From: Ahaetulla prasina
Lineage: Eukaryota > Chordata > Lepidosauria > Squamata > Colubridae
Reading direction: 5' to 3'
Assembly (NCBI RefSeq): GCF_028640845.1
Contig: NC_080540.1
Span: forward strand, 278,891,524-278,955,523
Length of the DNA stretch: 64,000 nt
The notes under the pieces are model-generated. The model was given only the letters and a program-made list of their open reading frames with translations. It had not been told where the DNA came from and ran no database searches. Shown in pieces: positions 9,538 to 22,257 of this stretch (position 1 is its first letter; each line of letters opens with the position of its first letter). The translations under genes and the position numbers were made by a program.

Positions 9538-11160
9538 ATCCAGACAGGATGACGTGGGCACGTCTTGAGAACATTGTTTGGGCTGAGTTTGACCCTGTGA
9601 CTCCCGATGACATGGACAGGATACTGGGGAGGTTGAATGCCACCACATGTTTATTGGACCCGTGTCCCTCCTGGTTGGTACTGGCCACTCAGGAGGTTAC
9701 ACGAGGCTGGCTCCAGGGAATTACCAGAGCTTCTCTGAGGGCGGGAGTCTTCCCAGCCGCCTTGAAAGAGGCGGTGGTGAGGCCCCTCCTTAAGAAGCCT
9801 TCCCTGGACCCAGCTATTTTGGCTAATTATCATCTGGTCTCCAATCTTCGCTTTCTGGCGAAGGTTGTGGAGAGTGTGGTGGCTTGGCAACTCCCCCAGT
9901 ACCTGGAGGAAATTGTTTATCTAGACCCGTGCCAGTCCGGCTTCAGGCCTGGGTACAGCACAGAGACGGCTTTGGTCGCGTTGGTTGATGATCTCTGGAG
10001 GGCACGGGACAGAGGTTGTTCCTCTGTTCTTGTCCTGTTAGATCTGTCAGCGGCGTTCGATACCATTGACCATGGTATCTTGCTGCGGCGGTTGGAGGGC
10101 TTGGGAGTGGGAGGCACCATTTTACGGTGGTTCTCCTCCTACCTCTCCGACCGCTCGCAGATGGTGTTGACAGGGGGGCAGAGATCGATCCCTAGGCAAC
10201 TCACTTGTGGGGTGCCGCAGGGGTCAATTCTCTCACCCCTTCTGTTCAACATTTATATGAAGCCGCTGGGAGAGATCATCCGTGGTTTCAGGGTGAGCTG
10301 TCAGCTGTATGTTGACAATGCTCTCCACCCCGAACCACCCCAACGAAGCTGTCGATGTGATGACTCGGTGTCTTGAAGCCGTTTGGGTCTGGATGGGGAC
10401 GAACAGGCTCCGACTCAACCCATCCAAGACGGAGTGGCTGTGGATGCCGGTGTCCCGGTACAGTCAGCTTACTCCATTGCTGACTGTGGGGGGTGAATCA
10501 TTAGCCCCCAGGGAATCGGTGCGCAATTTAGGCGTTCTCCTGGATGCACGGCTGTCTTTAGAAGACCATTTGACAGCCGTCGCCAGGGAAGCTTTTCATC
10601 AGGTTCGCCTGATTCGCCAATTGCGCCCTTTCCTGGACCGGGACTCGTTATGCACGGTCACTCATGCCCTCGTCACTTCCCGTCTGGATTACTGCAATGC
10701 TCTTTACATGGGGCTCCCCTTGAGGAGCACCCGGAGGCTCCAACTGCTGCAGAATGCAGCCATGCGGGGGATTGAGGGAGCCTCTAGTAGCTCCCATGTA
10801 ACACCTCTCCTGCGCAGGCTGCATTGGTTGCCGGTGGTCTTCCGGGTGCGCTTCAAGGTGTTGGTTATCACCTTTAAAGCGCTTCATGGCATTGGACGGG
10901 ATATTTACGGGACCGCCTGCTGCCGACAGTTACCTCCCATTGTCCGGTACGTCCAGTGCGCGCTCACAGGGAGGGCCTTCTTAGGGTGCCGTCGGCTAGG
11001 CAATGTCGGCTGGCGGCCTCCAGGGGAAGAGCGTTCTCTGTCGGGGGCCCGGCTCTATGGAATGAGCTGCCGGTGGGACTCCATCTCCTCCCTGATCTCC
11101 AGACCTTTAAACACGAGCTCAAGACTTTCTTTTTTCACCAAGCAGGGCTGGCCTGATTGA
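9453..11160 (+). pseudogene. L2-type reverse transcriptase, frameshifted, active site altered
   Basis: The first frame (9453-10376) carries AVVRPLLKKPSLDP, SGFRPGYSTETALVALVDD, LDLSAAFDTIDHGILLRRL and CGVPQGSILSPLLFNIYM. The polymerase motif that should read YADD reads YVDN near 10307-10318. A frameshift then moves the protein to 10309-11160, with WLWMPVSRYSQLTPLLTVGG, LGVLLDARLSLEDHLTAV, LDYCNALYMGLP and LHWLPVVFRVRFKVL. A further shift brings ALWNELPVGL at the C-terminus (10956-11156). Inactive by both the frameshifts and the altered catalytic residues. Confidence 0.88.
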
Positions 11161-11353
11161 TTTTAGTATGGGGGGTTTTAATGGGTTTTAATAGGGTTTT
11201 AGTTTTTGATAAAATTTTAGCTAATATTTTAAGTATACAGCGGTCGAATCAGATTTTTAAACTGGTTATAGTATTTTAATTTGTTTAGGATTTCTGTTGT
11301 TTTATTGGCTGTACACCGCCCTGAATCTTCGGAGAAGGGCGGTATGAAAATAT

Positions 11354-11354
11354 A

Positions 11355-11421
<67 letters not shown>
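11354..11421 (+). repeat. (AAAG)n microsatellite at L2-type 3' tail
   Basis: About 17 perfect AAAG units directly follow the LINE tail stem. Confidence 0.95.
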
Positions 11422-11646
11422 GCAAAGACAAAGGAAGACGTTTTGGCTAGAGAGGAGTTCCCTGAAGATGGGCTCCAGCATGTTTCCAAAAGCTCAGAAT
11501 ACAAAACCTTTGGTCCCAATAACCAACCTGGATTGGAACCTGCAACATTATCCTGGCTCACGTATATTCGGCTTTATTCGTGAAAGGAAGAAGTATTAGA
11601 GAAGGACTCTCAAAAATAAAAGGCTTGCTTTCAATAGATTAAACAC

Positions 11647-11912
11647 CAGAGGTAGTATTCAGCAGGTTAGGACCAGTTCTGGAGAACCAGTTAATACCAC
11701 CTCTGACTGGCCCTGCCCCCATCTAATCTCTGCCAGCTGATCAGGAGGAAATGGAGATTTCAAAGTATCCTTCCCCTGGAGTGGGGTGGGAATGGAGATA
11801 TTACAGTATCCTTCCCTTGCCACGCCTACCATGGCACACCCACTGTGCCACACCCATCAAGCCATAACATGCCCACAGAACCAGTAGTATACAATTTTGA
11901 ATCCCACCACTG
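11647..11912 (+). mobile_element. hAT element with perfect 8-bp target duplication
   Basis: Ends CAGAGGTAGTATTCAGCAGG and GAATCCCACCACTG. TTAAACAC occurs at 11639-11646 and 11913-11920. The interior holds two copies of a module with ATCCTTCCC and the CC(A)C(A)CCCA motifs typical of this family. No coding capacity. Confidence 0.9.
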
Positions 11913-11920
11913 TTAAACAC

Positions 11921-14300
11921 TGCCATTTGTTTGTACGGAAAACATCCTGCAGAGCTGAAAAAGTTTTAAAATGTTGTGTTGGGAAATGTTGTGAAGGCTC
12001 AGAACTTCTTTCATTTGAGCCATTTTTTTTTTGAAGCTGTTATAGAAAAACTGTAACTGAAAGGAATTGCTGAATGTCTTCCTTGCTTTCTGTAGATCAA
12101 GGGTATACAATTGACAAGAGGTCTTAGCTCAGCATGTACTCTCTGAATACTTGGTATGGCCCACAATACTTTTCAGACTTCAGATGGCAATTTGTTAATG
12201 TAGAAGAAAGAGATAATGATTAAATTTATGGGAATATTCTTTCACTTTGTTCATTTAATGTTTAGTTAAATGTTACTTTAATTAAAACGTAGTGGGGATT
12301 GTCCTATGTCCTACTCATGCTGTGAGATTAGCAATGCCCACAATGAACCCTTGATCTAGATACAGTTTGGAACCTTCAACATCCCACTGCTCATATAGCC
12401 AGGATGACAGCATGACATATCCCCAAGTCTTTCAGTGCCATTTCACCTGAATTCTATAAACAGGTATGTGGAGAACCCTACAGGAACTTCTGCAAGCCAT
12501 AAATGTCTCTCCTCTCGATCATCTATTTCATGGATTAAAGGAGAGTGGTATGAAAAGTCCCATAATTCAAATCGTGAGAGCACAGATTTTAGGGTGATCT
12601 GGAAGCCCATTGTAATGTCACCAGTGTGTCAAGATCGAACCACTTTGCTTCTTTCAAACCTTAATGCTTTTCAACTTGCCAATGAACTGGGGAAAGGGAA
12701 GGGGGAAATAGAATGCTGAGAATGTGTGTGTGGAATGTGAGAGCTTGGCAACCATCAAGGTCACCACTGCAGGTGCTTGAGAAAGAGATGGACTGTTCCC
12801 ATAACAAAAGGATGGCTCATAATTGGACAATGCGATCATCCAGGGGTGGGGAGAAAGGGAAGTTACTGTTTAACTAAGCAAGCAATTGTGCAGGAAACCC
12901 AGATCTGGTTTTGTTTCTTCAGTACCAAAATGGTGTATCCAATAAAGTTTTGCTTTTAGGAAATCAAAGCTCCCAAGAGGGTTTCCTTATTTTGGGTTCA
13001 CCAGTCAGACAGTTGACACACTGGATGAATCCTGGGATCTAGAGGTCAACTCAGTTCATAACTGACCTGTTTAGCAAGGATTATTTTTGTATATCCACTG
13101 GATATCTTCATGCATTTAATGGCACAATTGTGAATCAGACTGAAGAAAATCTGGCTATCACTGTTTTTTAGTTTGGTTCATCCTGGGCCACTTTTTCTTT
13201 GTTCTTTTTCCAGCGGATTAAACCATGTTACGAACCGACATTGTTGTTTCTTGTTGTCATTGGTTCCATCTTGAACATGCCTGACTAATGGCTCTATAGA
13301 TGTACAGCTGTCTCCCTATGAGGAATGTTTCTCCAGCAACAAACCAAAAAAGCCAGCTATAAGCAAGAAACATCTTGTGCTATTACACAGCAAAGCCACG
13401 TTTCACAGTTTTGCCCTTTGTTGTGTGGCGTTACAAAAGCAGATTGCATGCAGATTAATTTCAAAGCATAAGTCATGGAATTAAACTGCAAAAAGTAAAT
13501 GGGATCTTGTTGGAAGGAGAGGAAAAGGAATTCGCCCAGAGAATGGTTTTCATCGCTCTCTAAAGTTCTGTGGTCACAACTGATGAAGAAAAGAAGCAAA
13601 GCACTAGGGGATTCTTTGCACCTGTTTTCTGTGTTGTGGTTGCAATTTGCCAAAGTGTCCTGGGATGAAAAAGTATCTGTTTAAAAACAACAACAACAAC
13701 AACAACATGGCACAGTACAGGAGAATTTGACACTCAGTGGCCTCAAAACAAGCACACCCATACCATAGTCTCAACCAACTCATCTGAACCGGTATCTAAA
13801 TAAAAGAAGCCGTGGATCTCTGCAGACATGAAATTTGATTAATCATCAATCTATTGCAGTAGATTAACCTAGGCTTCATCCTCGTCTAACTTCAACACAG
13901 AGATTTCTCACTCATTGCTCTTAAAGAATATGTCCTCAGGAAGATGCCTTCCTCTCCTTCCAAGCCCACCACATAGAGTGTACATTCAGCTATTCCACTT
14001 TTAAAGTAGTCTTTTCTCTTCTCCTGACAGTTTTCTTGTGCCACATCAACTAGGATGTTTCTCCACAATGCTGGTGAAGGTGCATTTAGGGGATGGCATC
14101 TGGCCAACCTCTGCTGACTACTAGCCAAGACATGTCTTCCTCAACCTGTTTGCTCAGCAATGCACTTTCTTTTGGGTTGTTCTGCACTGAAAGGGTTGTT
14201 CTGCCTTTTGCTTTGTGGAGGCATCTGATCATGTAGTGTCTGACCAGCCCTTTCTGAAACACTTGCCAGGCTTCTTGATCTATGTCACAGACTCATGGTT
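11921..14300. other. Unassigned sequence with one AAC microsatellite
   Basis: No gene or known repeat recognised apart from (AAC)n at 13684-13709. Open frames of 60-98 codons (for example 12435-12719 and 13357-13653 minus) show no domains. Confidence 0.5.
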
Positions 14301-14307
14301 GAAGGCA

Positions 14308-14595
14308 GGGGTGAAATGCTTCCAGTTCAGACCGGACGGATCACCCGATCCGGTAGCGATGGCAGTGGGTGGTTCGGAGAACCGGTAGCAAAAATCCCTG
14401 CCCACCCCCCATGCCCAGCTGAGCCACGCGATCATCAGAGTTGTTGTTTTTTTTACTTTTAAAAGCATTTTTCTTTGGCCAAAAAAATGCTTTTAAAAGT
14501 TTTTTTAAACAGCCTCTGATGATTGCACGGCTCACCTGGGATCGTCAGAGCCTTTTGAAAGCATTTTTTCTACAACCTCTTCGGCCGAAACAAAG
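14308..14595 (+). mobile_element. hAT element fragment, left end only
   Basis: Left terminus CAGGGGTGAAATGCTTCCAG and interior CACGCGATCATCAG resemble the element at 6848. It contains an inverted pair around ACTTTTAAAAGCATTTTT. The right terminus and target duplication are missing; it runs into a LINE 3' fragment. Confidence 0.75.
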
Positions 14596-14603
14596 CAACA
14601 AAG

Positions 14604-14844
14604 GTATAGTCATAAGAAGATAAAGAGATATGTAATAGGGAAGATGAGAATAATGATGGTAATATTGCCATTTTAGATAGTTTGACAGTGTTGTGAATTA
14701 ATTGTTTAGCAGAGTGATGGCATGTGGGGGGGAGGAACTGTCCTTGGTTCTAGTTGTTCTGATGTGCAGTGCCCTAAAGCATCATTTTGAGGGCAGAAGT
14801 CTTATAAAAGTAAAGTGCACGTTCAGAGAATGGTTAAACAGCTC
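14604..14844 (-). mobile_element. LINE 3' fragment, AATAG-tail family
   Basis: TTTAGCAGAGTGATGGCATG and TGTGCAGTGCCCTAAAGCAT align with 51585-51665 of the longer copy. The AATAG tail itself is lost here. Confidence 0.7.

Positions 14845-15726
<882 letters not shown>

Positions 15727-15765
<39 letters not shown>
15727..15765. repeat. (GT)n microsatellite
   Basis: About 19 GT units. Confidence 0.96.
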
Positions 15766-15766
<1 letters not shown>

Positions 15767-16243
15767 CCATATAAATCTGATGATTGATAAATAGATGGTA
15801 GGTTGGTAGATAAATAGATACATAGATTGTATAATTTGGAAAAGGCATAGAACATAAACAGAGCATTTGTCTACATCCCTTTAAAATAGCTAAATTTTTT
15901 CCTGGGGTCTCACAGTTGCTGAATGATCCCTGAAAAAGATATGGCTGCTTTAAAGAGCTGCGGATAGATGCTACAGTGGTGCCACTATATGCTCTGAAGC
16001 ACCTCTTGGAATTGAACGTAAGGTTTTGCATACCTAATAAATATAGATGGATTGATGACATCAGCAAGTAGTGCGGGCCCAATTGGCAAAAGAAAGGTCA
16101 GGACCATATTGGTGGGAAACATGCAGAAGTGGCCTTCATCCTGCAGTGGATAGACAATGGCTAAAATGATGATGATGATGATGACGACGAAGACATCTTC
16201 TAAGATTTAGTATCATTTGCTTACACTTACATTTAGTCTCTTC
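15766..16243. other. Unassigned sequence with GAT repeat
   Basis: Nothing recognised except a short (GAT)n/(GAC)n tract at 16163-16190. Confidence 0.5.
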
Positions 16244-16522
16244 TAAGAGAAGAGGAGAGGAGGGGAGGGGAGGGGAGGGGAGGGGAGAAGAGAAGAGAAG
16301 AGAAGAGAAGAGAAGAGAAGAGAAGAGAAGAGAAGAGAAGAGAAGAGATTTGGAAGGGACCTTGGAGGTCTTCTAGTTCAACCTTCTGCTTAGGCAGGAT
16401 ACCCTACACCATTTTAGACAAATCGTTGTCCAATCTCTTCTTTAAAGTATTGGAGCATTTACAACTTCTGGAGGCAAGTTGTTCCACTGATTCATTGTTC
16501 TAACTGTCAGGAAAATTTCCCG
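16244..16522 (-). mobile_element. CR1 LINE 3' end with (GAAGA)n tail
   Basis: GGAAGGGACCTTGGAGGTCT and GCAAGTTGTTCCACTGATTC mark a reversed CR1 3' end. The tail is (GGGAG)n grading into (AAGAG)n at 16244-16348. Truncated 5' at about 16522, corresponding to CR1 position 5300 of the long copy. Confidence 0.85.
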
Positions 16523-17039
16523 GGCAAAACAACATAAACAAAAATATACTTCATGTGCTTTTTCAGGATGACTTGAAAACAGAAATATAGAACAGAATCA
16601 TTGTGCAATATTATACGGAACCATTTCAGTGTATTCTTGCAGTGACTTGCATTTCTGGCAGTGAAATAAAAAACATTTGCAATATGCTTCCAATTGTTTA
16701 GATTGCCTTGGTTTTTGTTTTTTTTTCATTTTTTCTACATTTCACCCTTTTCAAAGAAATCGTGGTCAAGATATAAATGTAGTAGAATAAACATATTTTT
16801 GGATATTTGCATATTTCCCCCTCCCCCCAAACACCTTCAACTGTGAGCAAAAAACAAAACAAAACCATAAAGTGGCCCATTTCCTTACTGCTATAAAATT
16901 ATTGTGCTTCATCACTCAGTCAACAAGATGTTTAGATTGAATTTGGCAGTTTTATCCACCTATCGAATCCTTCCCAAGGACCTGGAAAAGGCAGATGTTG
17001 TTAATAAAGATTTCATTGCAGGATATAAGCTGATCCAAG
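16523..17039. other. Unassigned sequence
   Basis: No recognisable repeat, RNA or coding feature. Confidence 0.5.
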
Positions 17040-17672
17040 TAGAGTTGCCTTTTGCAATTAACTGATGGTGATTTTGTCAATGCCGGTGGGGTTCAAGTGG
17101 TGCTCCAGATGTTTTGAGATTGCACCCAAGGCACCTATTACTAATGGTGCTATCTTTGTTTTCTTTCACCACCACCATTCTACTTCCATTTTCAGGTCTT
17201 TATATTTTCTGATTTTTCTCCAGCTCTTCCTCTTCAGTTCTGTTCTCTACCAGTATTTTAATGTCCACTATCCAGATTGTTTTGTCTTTCTTATCAATAA
17301 TTGTTAAGTCTGTGGCGTTGTGTGGCAGGTGCTTCTTTGTTTCAATTCTAACGTCCCAGAGCACTTTAACTACTTCATTTTCCATTATTTTGTCAATGTC
17401 GTCTTGACAAAAACCCAACCCAATAGGTCTGGCTTTCAGACATGTGATATTTCTTGCAGATATTCCAGGGTACCATTATTGCTACTTTATCATGTCATTG
17501 TTTGCAGTCAGTCTATGCAATTTTCTTGCAGCAGCTAAGTAGATGGTCCATTGTTTCTTCACCTTATTTGCTTCTAAAACATTGTCTTATACAACTAGAA
17601 TTAGCCCTTCTATCTCTTCCTTCAACTTTCCTGCTCTTGGCCATTGCAAGGTCTTGTTATCTGTTTTGACTC

Positions 17673-17745
17673 TCTCTCTCTGTCTCTCTCTTCCTCTCTC
17701 TCTCTCCCCTTCTCCCCCCCCCCCGTGTGTGTGTGTGTGTGTGTT
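17673..17745. repeat. (CT)n/(GT)n compound microsatellite
   Basis: CT-rich tract, a C9-10 run, then about 11 GT units, lying within R4-like sequence. Confidence 0.93.
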
Positions 17746-17794
17746 GGACATGTAATATTTTGCCTTGCCATGTCTCTTCTCTTCATTTTGCAAT

Positions 17795-17999
17795 AGTAAT
17801 AGCAGTTAGACTTATATACCACTTCATAATGCTTTACAGCCCTCTCTAAGAGGTTTACATAGTCAACATCTTGACCCCAACAATCTTGGTGCTCATTTTA
17901 CTGACCTTGGAAGGGTGAAAGGTTGAGTCAACCTTGAGCCACTCAGAATCGAACCCCTGGGGTGAGCAGTGAGTTAGCCTGCATTACTGCATTCTAACC
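17795..17999 (-). mobile_element. tRNA-derived SINE
   Basis: Reverse copy of the family at 6729: AATAGCAGTTAGACTTATAT tail, CTTGACCCCAACAATCTTGG, and the B box complement AGAATCGAACCCC. The tRNA-like head at the right end is slightly shortened. Confidence 0.85.
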
Positions 18000-18059
18000 A
18001 CTGGTTCTTCCTTGGTTTTTCTTATAGGACAGTTTAGTCTGCTGATATCAAGGAAGCTT

Positions 18060-18386
18060 TCATAGAATAGAATAGAATAGAATAGAATAGAATAGAATAG
18101 AATAGAATAGAATAGAATAGAATAGAATAGAATAGAATTTTTTATTGGCCAAGTGTGATTGGACACACAAGGAATTTGTCTTGGTGCATATGCTCTCAGT
18201 GTACATAAAAGAAAAGATACGTTCATCAAGGTACAACATTTACAACACAATTGATGATCAATATATCAATATAAATCATAAGGATTGCCAGCAACAAGTT
18301 ATAGTCATACAGTCATAAGTGGAAAGAGATTGGCAATGGGAACTATGAAACGATTAATAGTAGTGCAGTAGTGCAGTAGTAGTGCA
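18060..18386 (-). mobile_element. LINE 3' end with (AATAG)n tail
   Basis: Sixteen or so AATAG units (18063-18138) precede TTTTTATTGGCCAAGTGTGA, the complement of a LINE 3' UTR that ends in an AATAAA-like signal. It matches 51255-51540. It was inserted into the R4-like element. Confidence 0.8.
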
Positions 18387-19039
18387 GTAGTTCATGGTGT
18401 TGCTAGCTTCAGTGCATCATCATTGTCCTTCAGATATCCTTTCCATTCCCTATTTTTGTTTTCAACTTTCTGATGTAATTGCAACATTCCATTCATATCT
18501 ATTTTCCTTGATAAGTAAGGTCTATCAGTGCTGATATGGGATGGAAAGGTATGATTCGTTGTCATTATTTTTCTACTCTTTCTAACCAAGACTTCTACTT
18601 CAATTGAAGTCCAGTTCACTATTCCAACTGTGTATGTAATGGCTGGAATTGCCCAGTTTTGGTTGCCTTAATGGTATTTCCATCACTGAGTTTGAACTTT
18701 AATCTCACCCTTCTGATGTATTAATTTCTCACCTTCATTTTGACTTCAATATGCTTGAAGGGTGTCCAGGTATTTAAAGTGATCATCTTCATTTAGACTC
18801 TTGATGTTATTTCCATACAGCATCTAGATTCATTCAGTTGTCCTTATTCTTCCTCTGTTGATTGTATGGGTGGTACAGTCCAAACTCCATTGCATTTCTG
18901 TACTTTGCAATTGTATTTTCAGACAAAGCTGAGCAATGGCTCTGTTTCAGATGATATTTTTCCATACGGTTTCAGATTGCCTATATAAAGTAGGTGAGAT
19001 AGCTTGACAATATTTTGATGGTTGATAGTAATGGCCTGA

Positions 19040-19304
19040 CTTGTTCAGGATTGATGACAGAAGAATCAATGTGATGAAAAACAATAGTGGTGGTAATGAA
19101 TCTTTACTATTATTATTATTATTTTATTTACACAAAATGACAGTATACACAGCAAATGAGATAATTATGCTGGATTTCTTATCACAGATCACTAGTCAAA
19201 CACTTCCCAAGCATTTAGGACTGTGTGATGTATCGGCGAATTATGTGAGCAGATCCCAGTAAGGTGGCCTTCTGCAGCTGACCAATGGTGATCTTGTCAG
19301 CGCC

Positions 19305-19359
<55 letters not shown>

Positions 19360-19360
19360 T
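19040..19360 (-). mobile_element. R4-like LINE 3' UTR with (ATT)n tail
   Basis: CACTTCCCAAGCATTTAGGA, GCAGATCCCAGTAAGGTGGC and CCAATGGTGATCTTGTCAGC represent the 3' end of an R4-type element. The last motif aligns with 17060-17085 of the larger copy. (ATT)n fills 19303-19360. Confidence 0.65.
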
Positions 19361-20477
19361 TATTGTCATGGCTGTTGTGTTTGCATTGTTAGTATTGTCG
19401 GGGTCTGATGGACAACATTAATTGCTTTACTATAATGCTAGACTCAAAATAAAAAAAATATTTAGATGAATGGAAATGTACTATTATTATCTTTTTCTTC
19501 TCCTTCTCCTTCTCCTTCTCCTTCTTCTGCTTCATCATCATTTTACCCATTGTCTATCCACTGCAGGATGAAGGCCTCTTCTACATGTTTCCAAATGTAC
19601 ACTAAATATATCTTGGCCAATGGATCTCAATGGAAGGTGATACAATAAAGGAAATTGAATGTGTTAAATGTGATTGGCAGGCATTCAGCTAGCTAAGCAT
19701 TATTTTCAAGAACAACCTCCCCCTATGCCTAAGGAGAAATGTTTTCGACCAGTGTGTGCTACCTGTTCTAACAAATGCCATGAAACATGAACACTAACCT
19801 CACAATGGATACAAAAGCTACGAGTGGCACAAAGAGCCATGGAAAGATATATGCTCAGCATTACAAGACAGAAAGACCTGTACATGGATTACAGAATAAA
19901 TAAACAAAATTATATACATATATACATACATGTATATTATACATTATATTACATTACATTATAATAAATTCTCATAGTGACTAAGAGTTACAGAAAGAGG
20001 AAGCCTGACAATTAAGCTTGCAAAAGAAGCACGTCATAAATTCCTTTGGAATAAACTTGGGACATTCTGCTTCCATTAGACTGCGTAGCAGAATAAATGC
20101 TAGCATCAAACAAACTCCAGGAGCATTCATTTTTCCTTGATTAAAGAGAGACAACCATGCCTCCCAAATACTAGCATTCAAAGTCCACAAGTGTTCTTTT
20201 TTGTCAGAGAAAAGTTCTACCAAAACCAGGCTGGAAAAAGATACACTACCAAGCACTGCATGTAAAAAAAAAGTGCATAGTTTTAAAAGAGGAGTATTTA
20301 CAAAATCTCCACTAGATAACAGTATATATTAAAAGATATATGCAAAGTGCTTTGCATTTAAAAAGAGGAAGGAATGTGAATTTATTTTAATAATTAAGTT
20401 ACGGACTGGAAAAATATGTCATTGTGTTTCAAGATACTGGAAACAAAAATGATCATATAATAGAAAATTGTGTTCCA
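19361..20477. other. Unassigned sequence with CTTCTC repeat
   Basis: Only a (CTTCTC)n tract at 19497-19530 and a short ATAC/ATTAC-rich patch at 19915-19965 stand out. Confidence 0.5.
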
Positions 20478-20485
20478 CTTTTCAC

Positions 20486-20687
20486 CAGGGGTGAAATCCA
20501 GCAGGTTCTGACAGGTTCTGGAGAACCAGTAGCGGAAATTTTGAGTAGTTCAGAGAACTGGCAAATACCACCTCTGCCTGGCCCCAGAGTGGGGAGGGAA
20601 TGGGGATTTTGCAGTATCCTTCCCCTGCCATACCCACCAAGCCACACCTACAGAACCGGTAGTAAAAAAATTTGCATTTCACCACTG
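20486..20687 (+). mobile_element. hAT element, perfect target duplication
   Basis: Ends CAGGGGTGAAATCCAGCAGG and GCATTTCACCACTG. CTTTTCAC occurs at 20478-20485 and 20688-20695. Subterminal GAACCAGTAGC and GAACCGGTAGT repeats are present. Single internal module copy, 202 bp. Confidence 0.93.
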
Positions 20688-20695
20688 CTTTTCAC

Positions 20696-21025
20696 CCTCT
20701 GGAGGCAGAAAATCTACACACAGAAATTAGACTTAACATGCCTTTCGTAACCAGAGAAGTAGCTAAATTCCCCTTTATAACGGGGAGGAGAGAAAGAGAA
20801 AGAGAGGGAGGGAGGGAGGGAGAATGAATCCTGGACACAATCCACCTGAAATCATTAACCCACTGACTGTGGCTCTTTATGTACTAAAATATTTTAAATA
20901 GGGTTCATGGTCACCAAAAGTGCTATACAAGAAACACACCTGAACAGAATTAACATTTGTTTTGAAGCAAGTGCCACTTCCTGCTTTCAATAAGCATATT
21001 CATTGGGCATAAGAATTGGGCTATA
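20696..21025. other. Unassigned sequence with GGGA repeat
   Basis: A short purine-rich (GGGA)n tract at about 20790-20822; nothing else recognised. Confidence 0.5.
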
Positions 21026-21463
21026 AAATAAAAATAGAATAGAATAACAGAGTTGGAAGGGACTTTGGAGGCCTTCTAGTCCAACCTCCTGCTTAGACAG
21101 GAAACCCTACAACAGACAAATGGTTATCCAACATCTTCTTAAAAACTTTCAGTGTTGGAGCATTCACAACTTCTGCAGGCAAGTTGTTCCACTGATTAAT
21201 TGTTCTAACTGTCAGGAAATTTCTCCTTAGTTCTAAGTTGCTTTTCTCTTTGATTAGTTCCCACCCATTGCTTCTTGTCCTACCGTCAGGTGCTTTGGAG
21301 AATAGTTTGACTCCCTCTTCTTTGTGGCAGCCCCTGAGATATTGGAACACTGCTATCATGTCTCCCTTAGTCCTTCTTTACATCAAACTAGACACCCAGT
21401 TCCTGCAACCGTTCTTCATATGTTTTGAAGAACGGTTGCAGGAACTGGGTATGTCTAGTTTAA
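21026..21463 (-). mobile_element. CR1 LINE 3' end with inverted 5' junction
   Basis: Short AATAG tail, then GAGTTGGAAGGGACTTTGGA and a reversed CR1 C-terminal coding region whose minus-strand frame (21093-21359) ends NLELRRNFLTVRTINQWNNL. At 21419 the orientation flips: 21426-21462 repeats the same CR1 segment on the plus strand, forming an almost perfect hairpin. Confidence 0.88.
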
Positions 21464-22255
21464 TGACTCAAAAGAGTGACCTCGTTCATCTTCGTTCTCA
21501 GCAACTATGTCTTCTGTTCCTCCTCACTTGACCATTCAAGCCAATTTCCAGCCTATGCCATTTACTTACTGAATGTACTAATTAGATTTGTTTGCCATCA
21601 AATCCAAGCAGGCTTAACCCGCCGATAGCTGTCATGATTTCTATATTTTACCTTCCAACGGGAATAAGCATTCCCTCCCTTTGTGTGTGTATATAGCCTC
21701 CAACCATTAAATTGAAAATTGCCCTCCACGGACCTTTCCCCTGGTTCTCCCGTTCAAGTTTTGTCAGCTATAGAAATCAACACCAGCTATGGGATATATT
21801 GAAAACAGGTGTCTGATCCATGCATCCATTTCAGTGGTTGCATCACAAATCTTTTCCCTATGTAATTTCAGACCTGCCAATGCTACTGGAAGTTGAGCCA
21901 CCTTTTATTAAATCAACGATGAATTTTGAAATATGTAGCTGGAGCAGGAAAGCAATCACTCAGCAGTAATTTTGGCATATCGGTAGTGAAATAAAGTACG
22001 CTAAGATATTCAAAGAAAATTTGGCTAGTCTTTATGGTTTTTTTTTATTACATTGCTATTATTTCTTTCAACTCTTGCAAATATGAAGTTGTAACACAAG
22101 AAAGGTTTTTGTTATAAACATCTCTCTCTCAACCTTTCACTAAATATTTGATAATCTCATCCTGGTAAATTAGTGTACCACAAGCTATCTCCCATTGTGT
22201 CTGTTGTCAAAATAGCTGCTGGTGCCTCTATATAATTCTGAACTAAAAAAACCTG
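21464..22255. other. Unassigned sequence
   Basis: No recognisable repeat, RNA or coding feature. Confidence 0.5.
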
Positions 22256-22257
22256 TA

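Larger units (their letters stand above)
8845..11421 (+). mobile_element. L2-type LINE, 5' truncated
   Basis: Begins within the endonuclease C-terminus and runs through reverse transcriptase to a 3' hairpin tail (GCTGTACACCGCCCTGAATC, then GAAGGGCGGTATGAAAATAT), followed by (AAAG)n at 11354-11421. The tail type matches L2-like LINEs of squamates. Base composition is clearly GC-richer than the surroundings, as expected for an inserted element. Solo tails of the same type occur at 26645, 37035 and perhaps 49330. Confidence 0.88.
17040..18990 (-). mobile_element. R4/Dong-like LINE, fragmented by insertions
   Basis: The minus strand carries the C-terminal half of an R4-type protein. 18392-18619 reads VEVLVRKSRKIMTTNHTF and LQLHQKVENKNREWKGYL; 18000-18055 reads DISRLNCPIRKTKEE; 17200-17418 reads VLWDVRIETKKHLPHNATDL and IIDKKDKTIWIVDIKI, the endonuclease-like C-terminal region of this clade. 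A tRNA SINE (17795-17999) and an AATAG-tailed LINE end (18060-18386) interrupt it. R4 elements of squamates are known to be dispersed. Stops and frameshifts are common here; it is inactive. Clade assignment is from memory of motif style. Confidence 0.7.

Noticed and set aside
20424..20750. 108-codon frame with Pro-rich segment
   Set aside because: Covers the hAT element at 20486; similar Pro-rich frames arise at every copy of this family.
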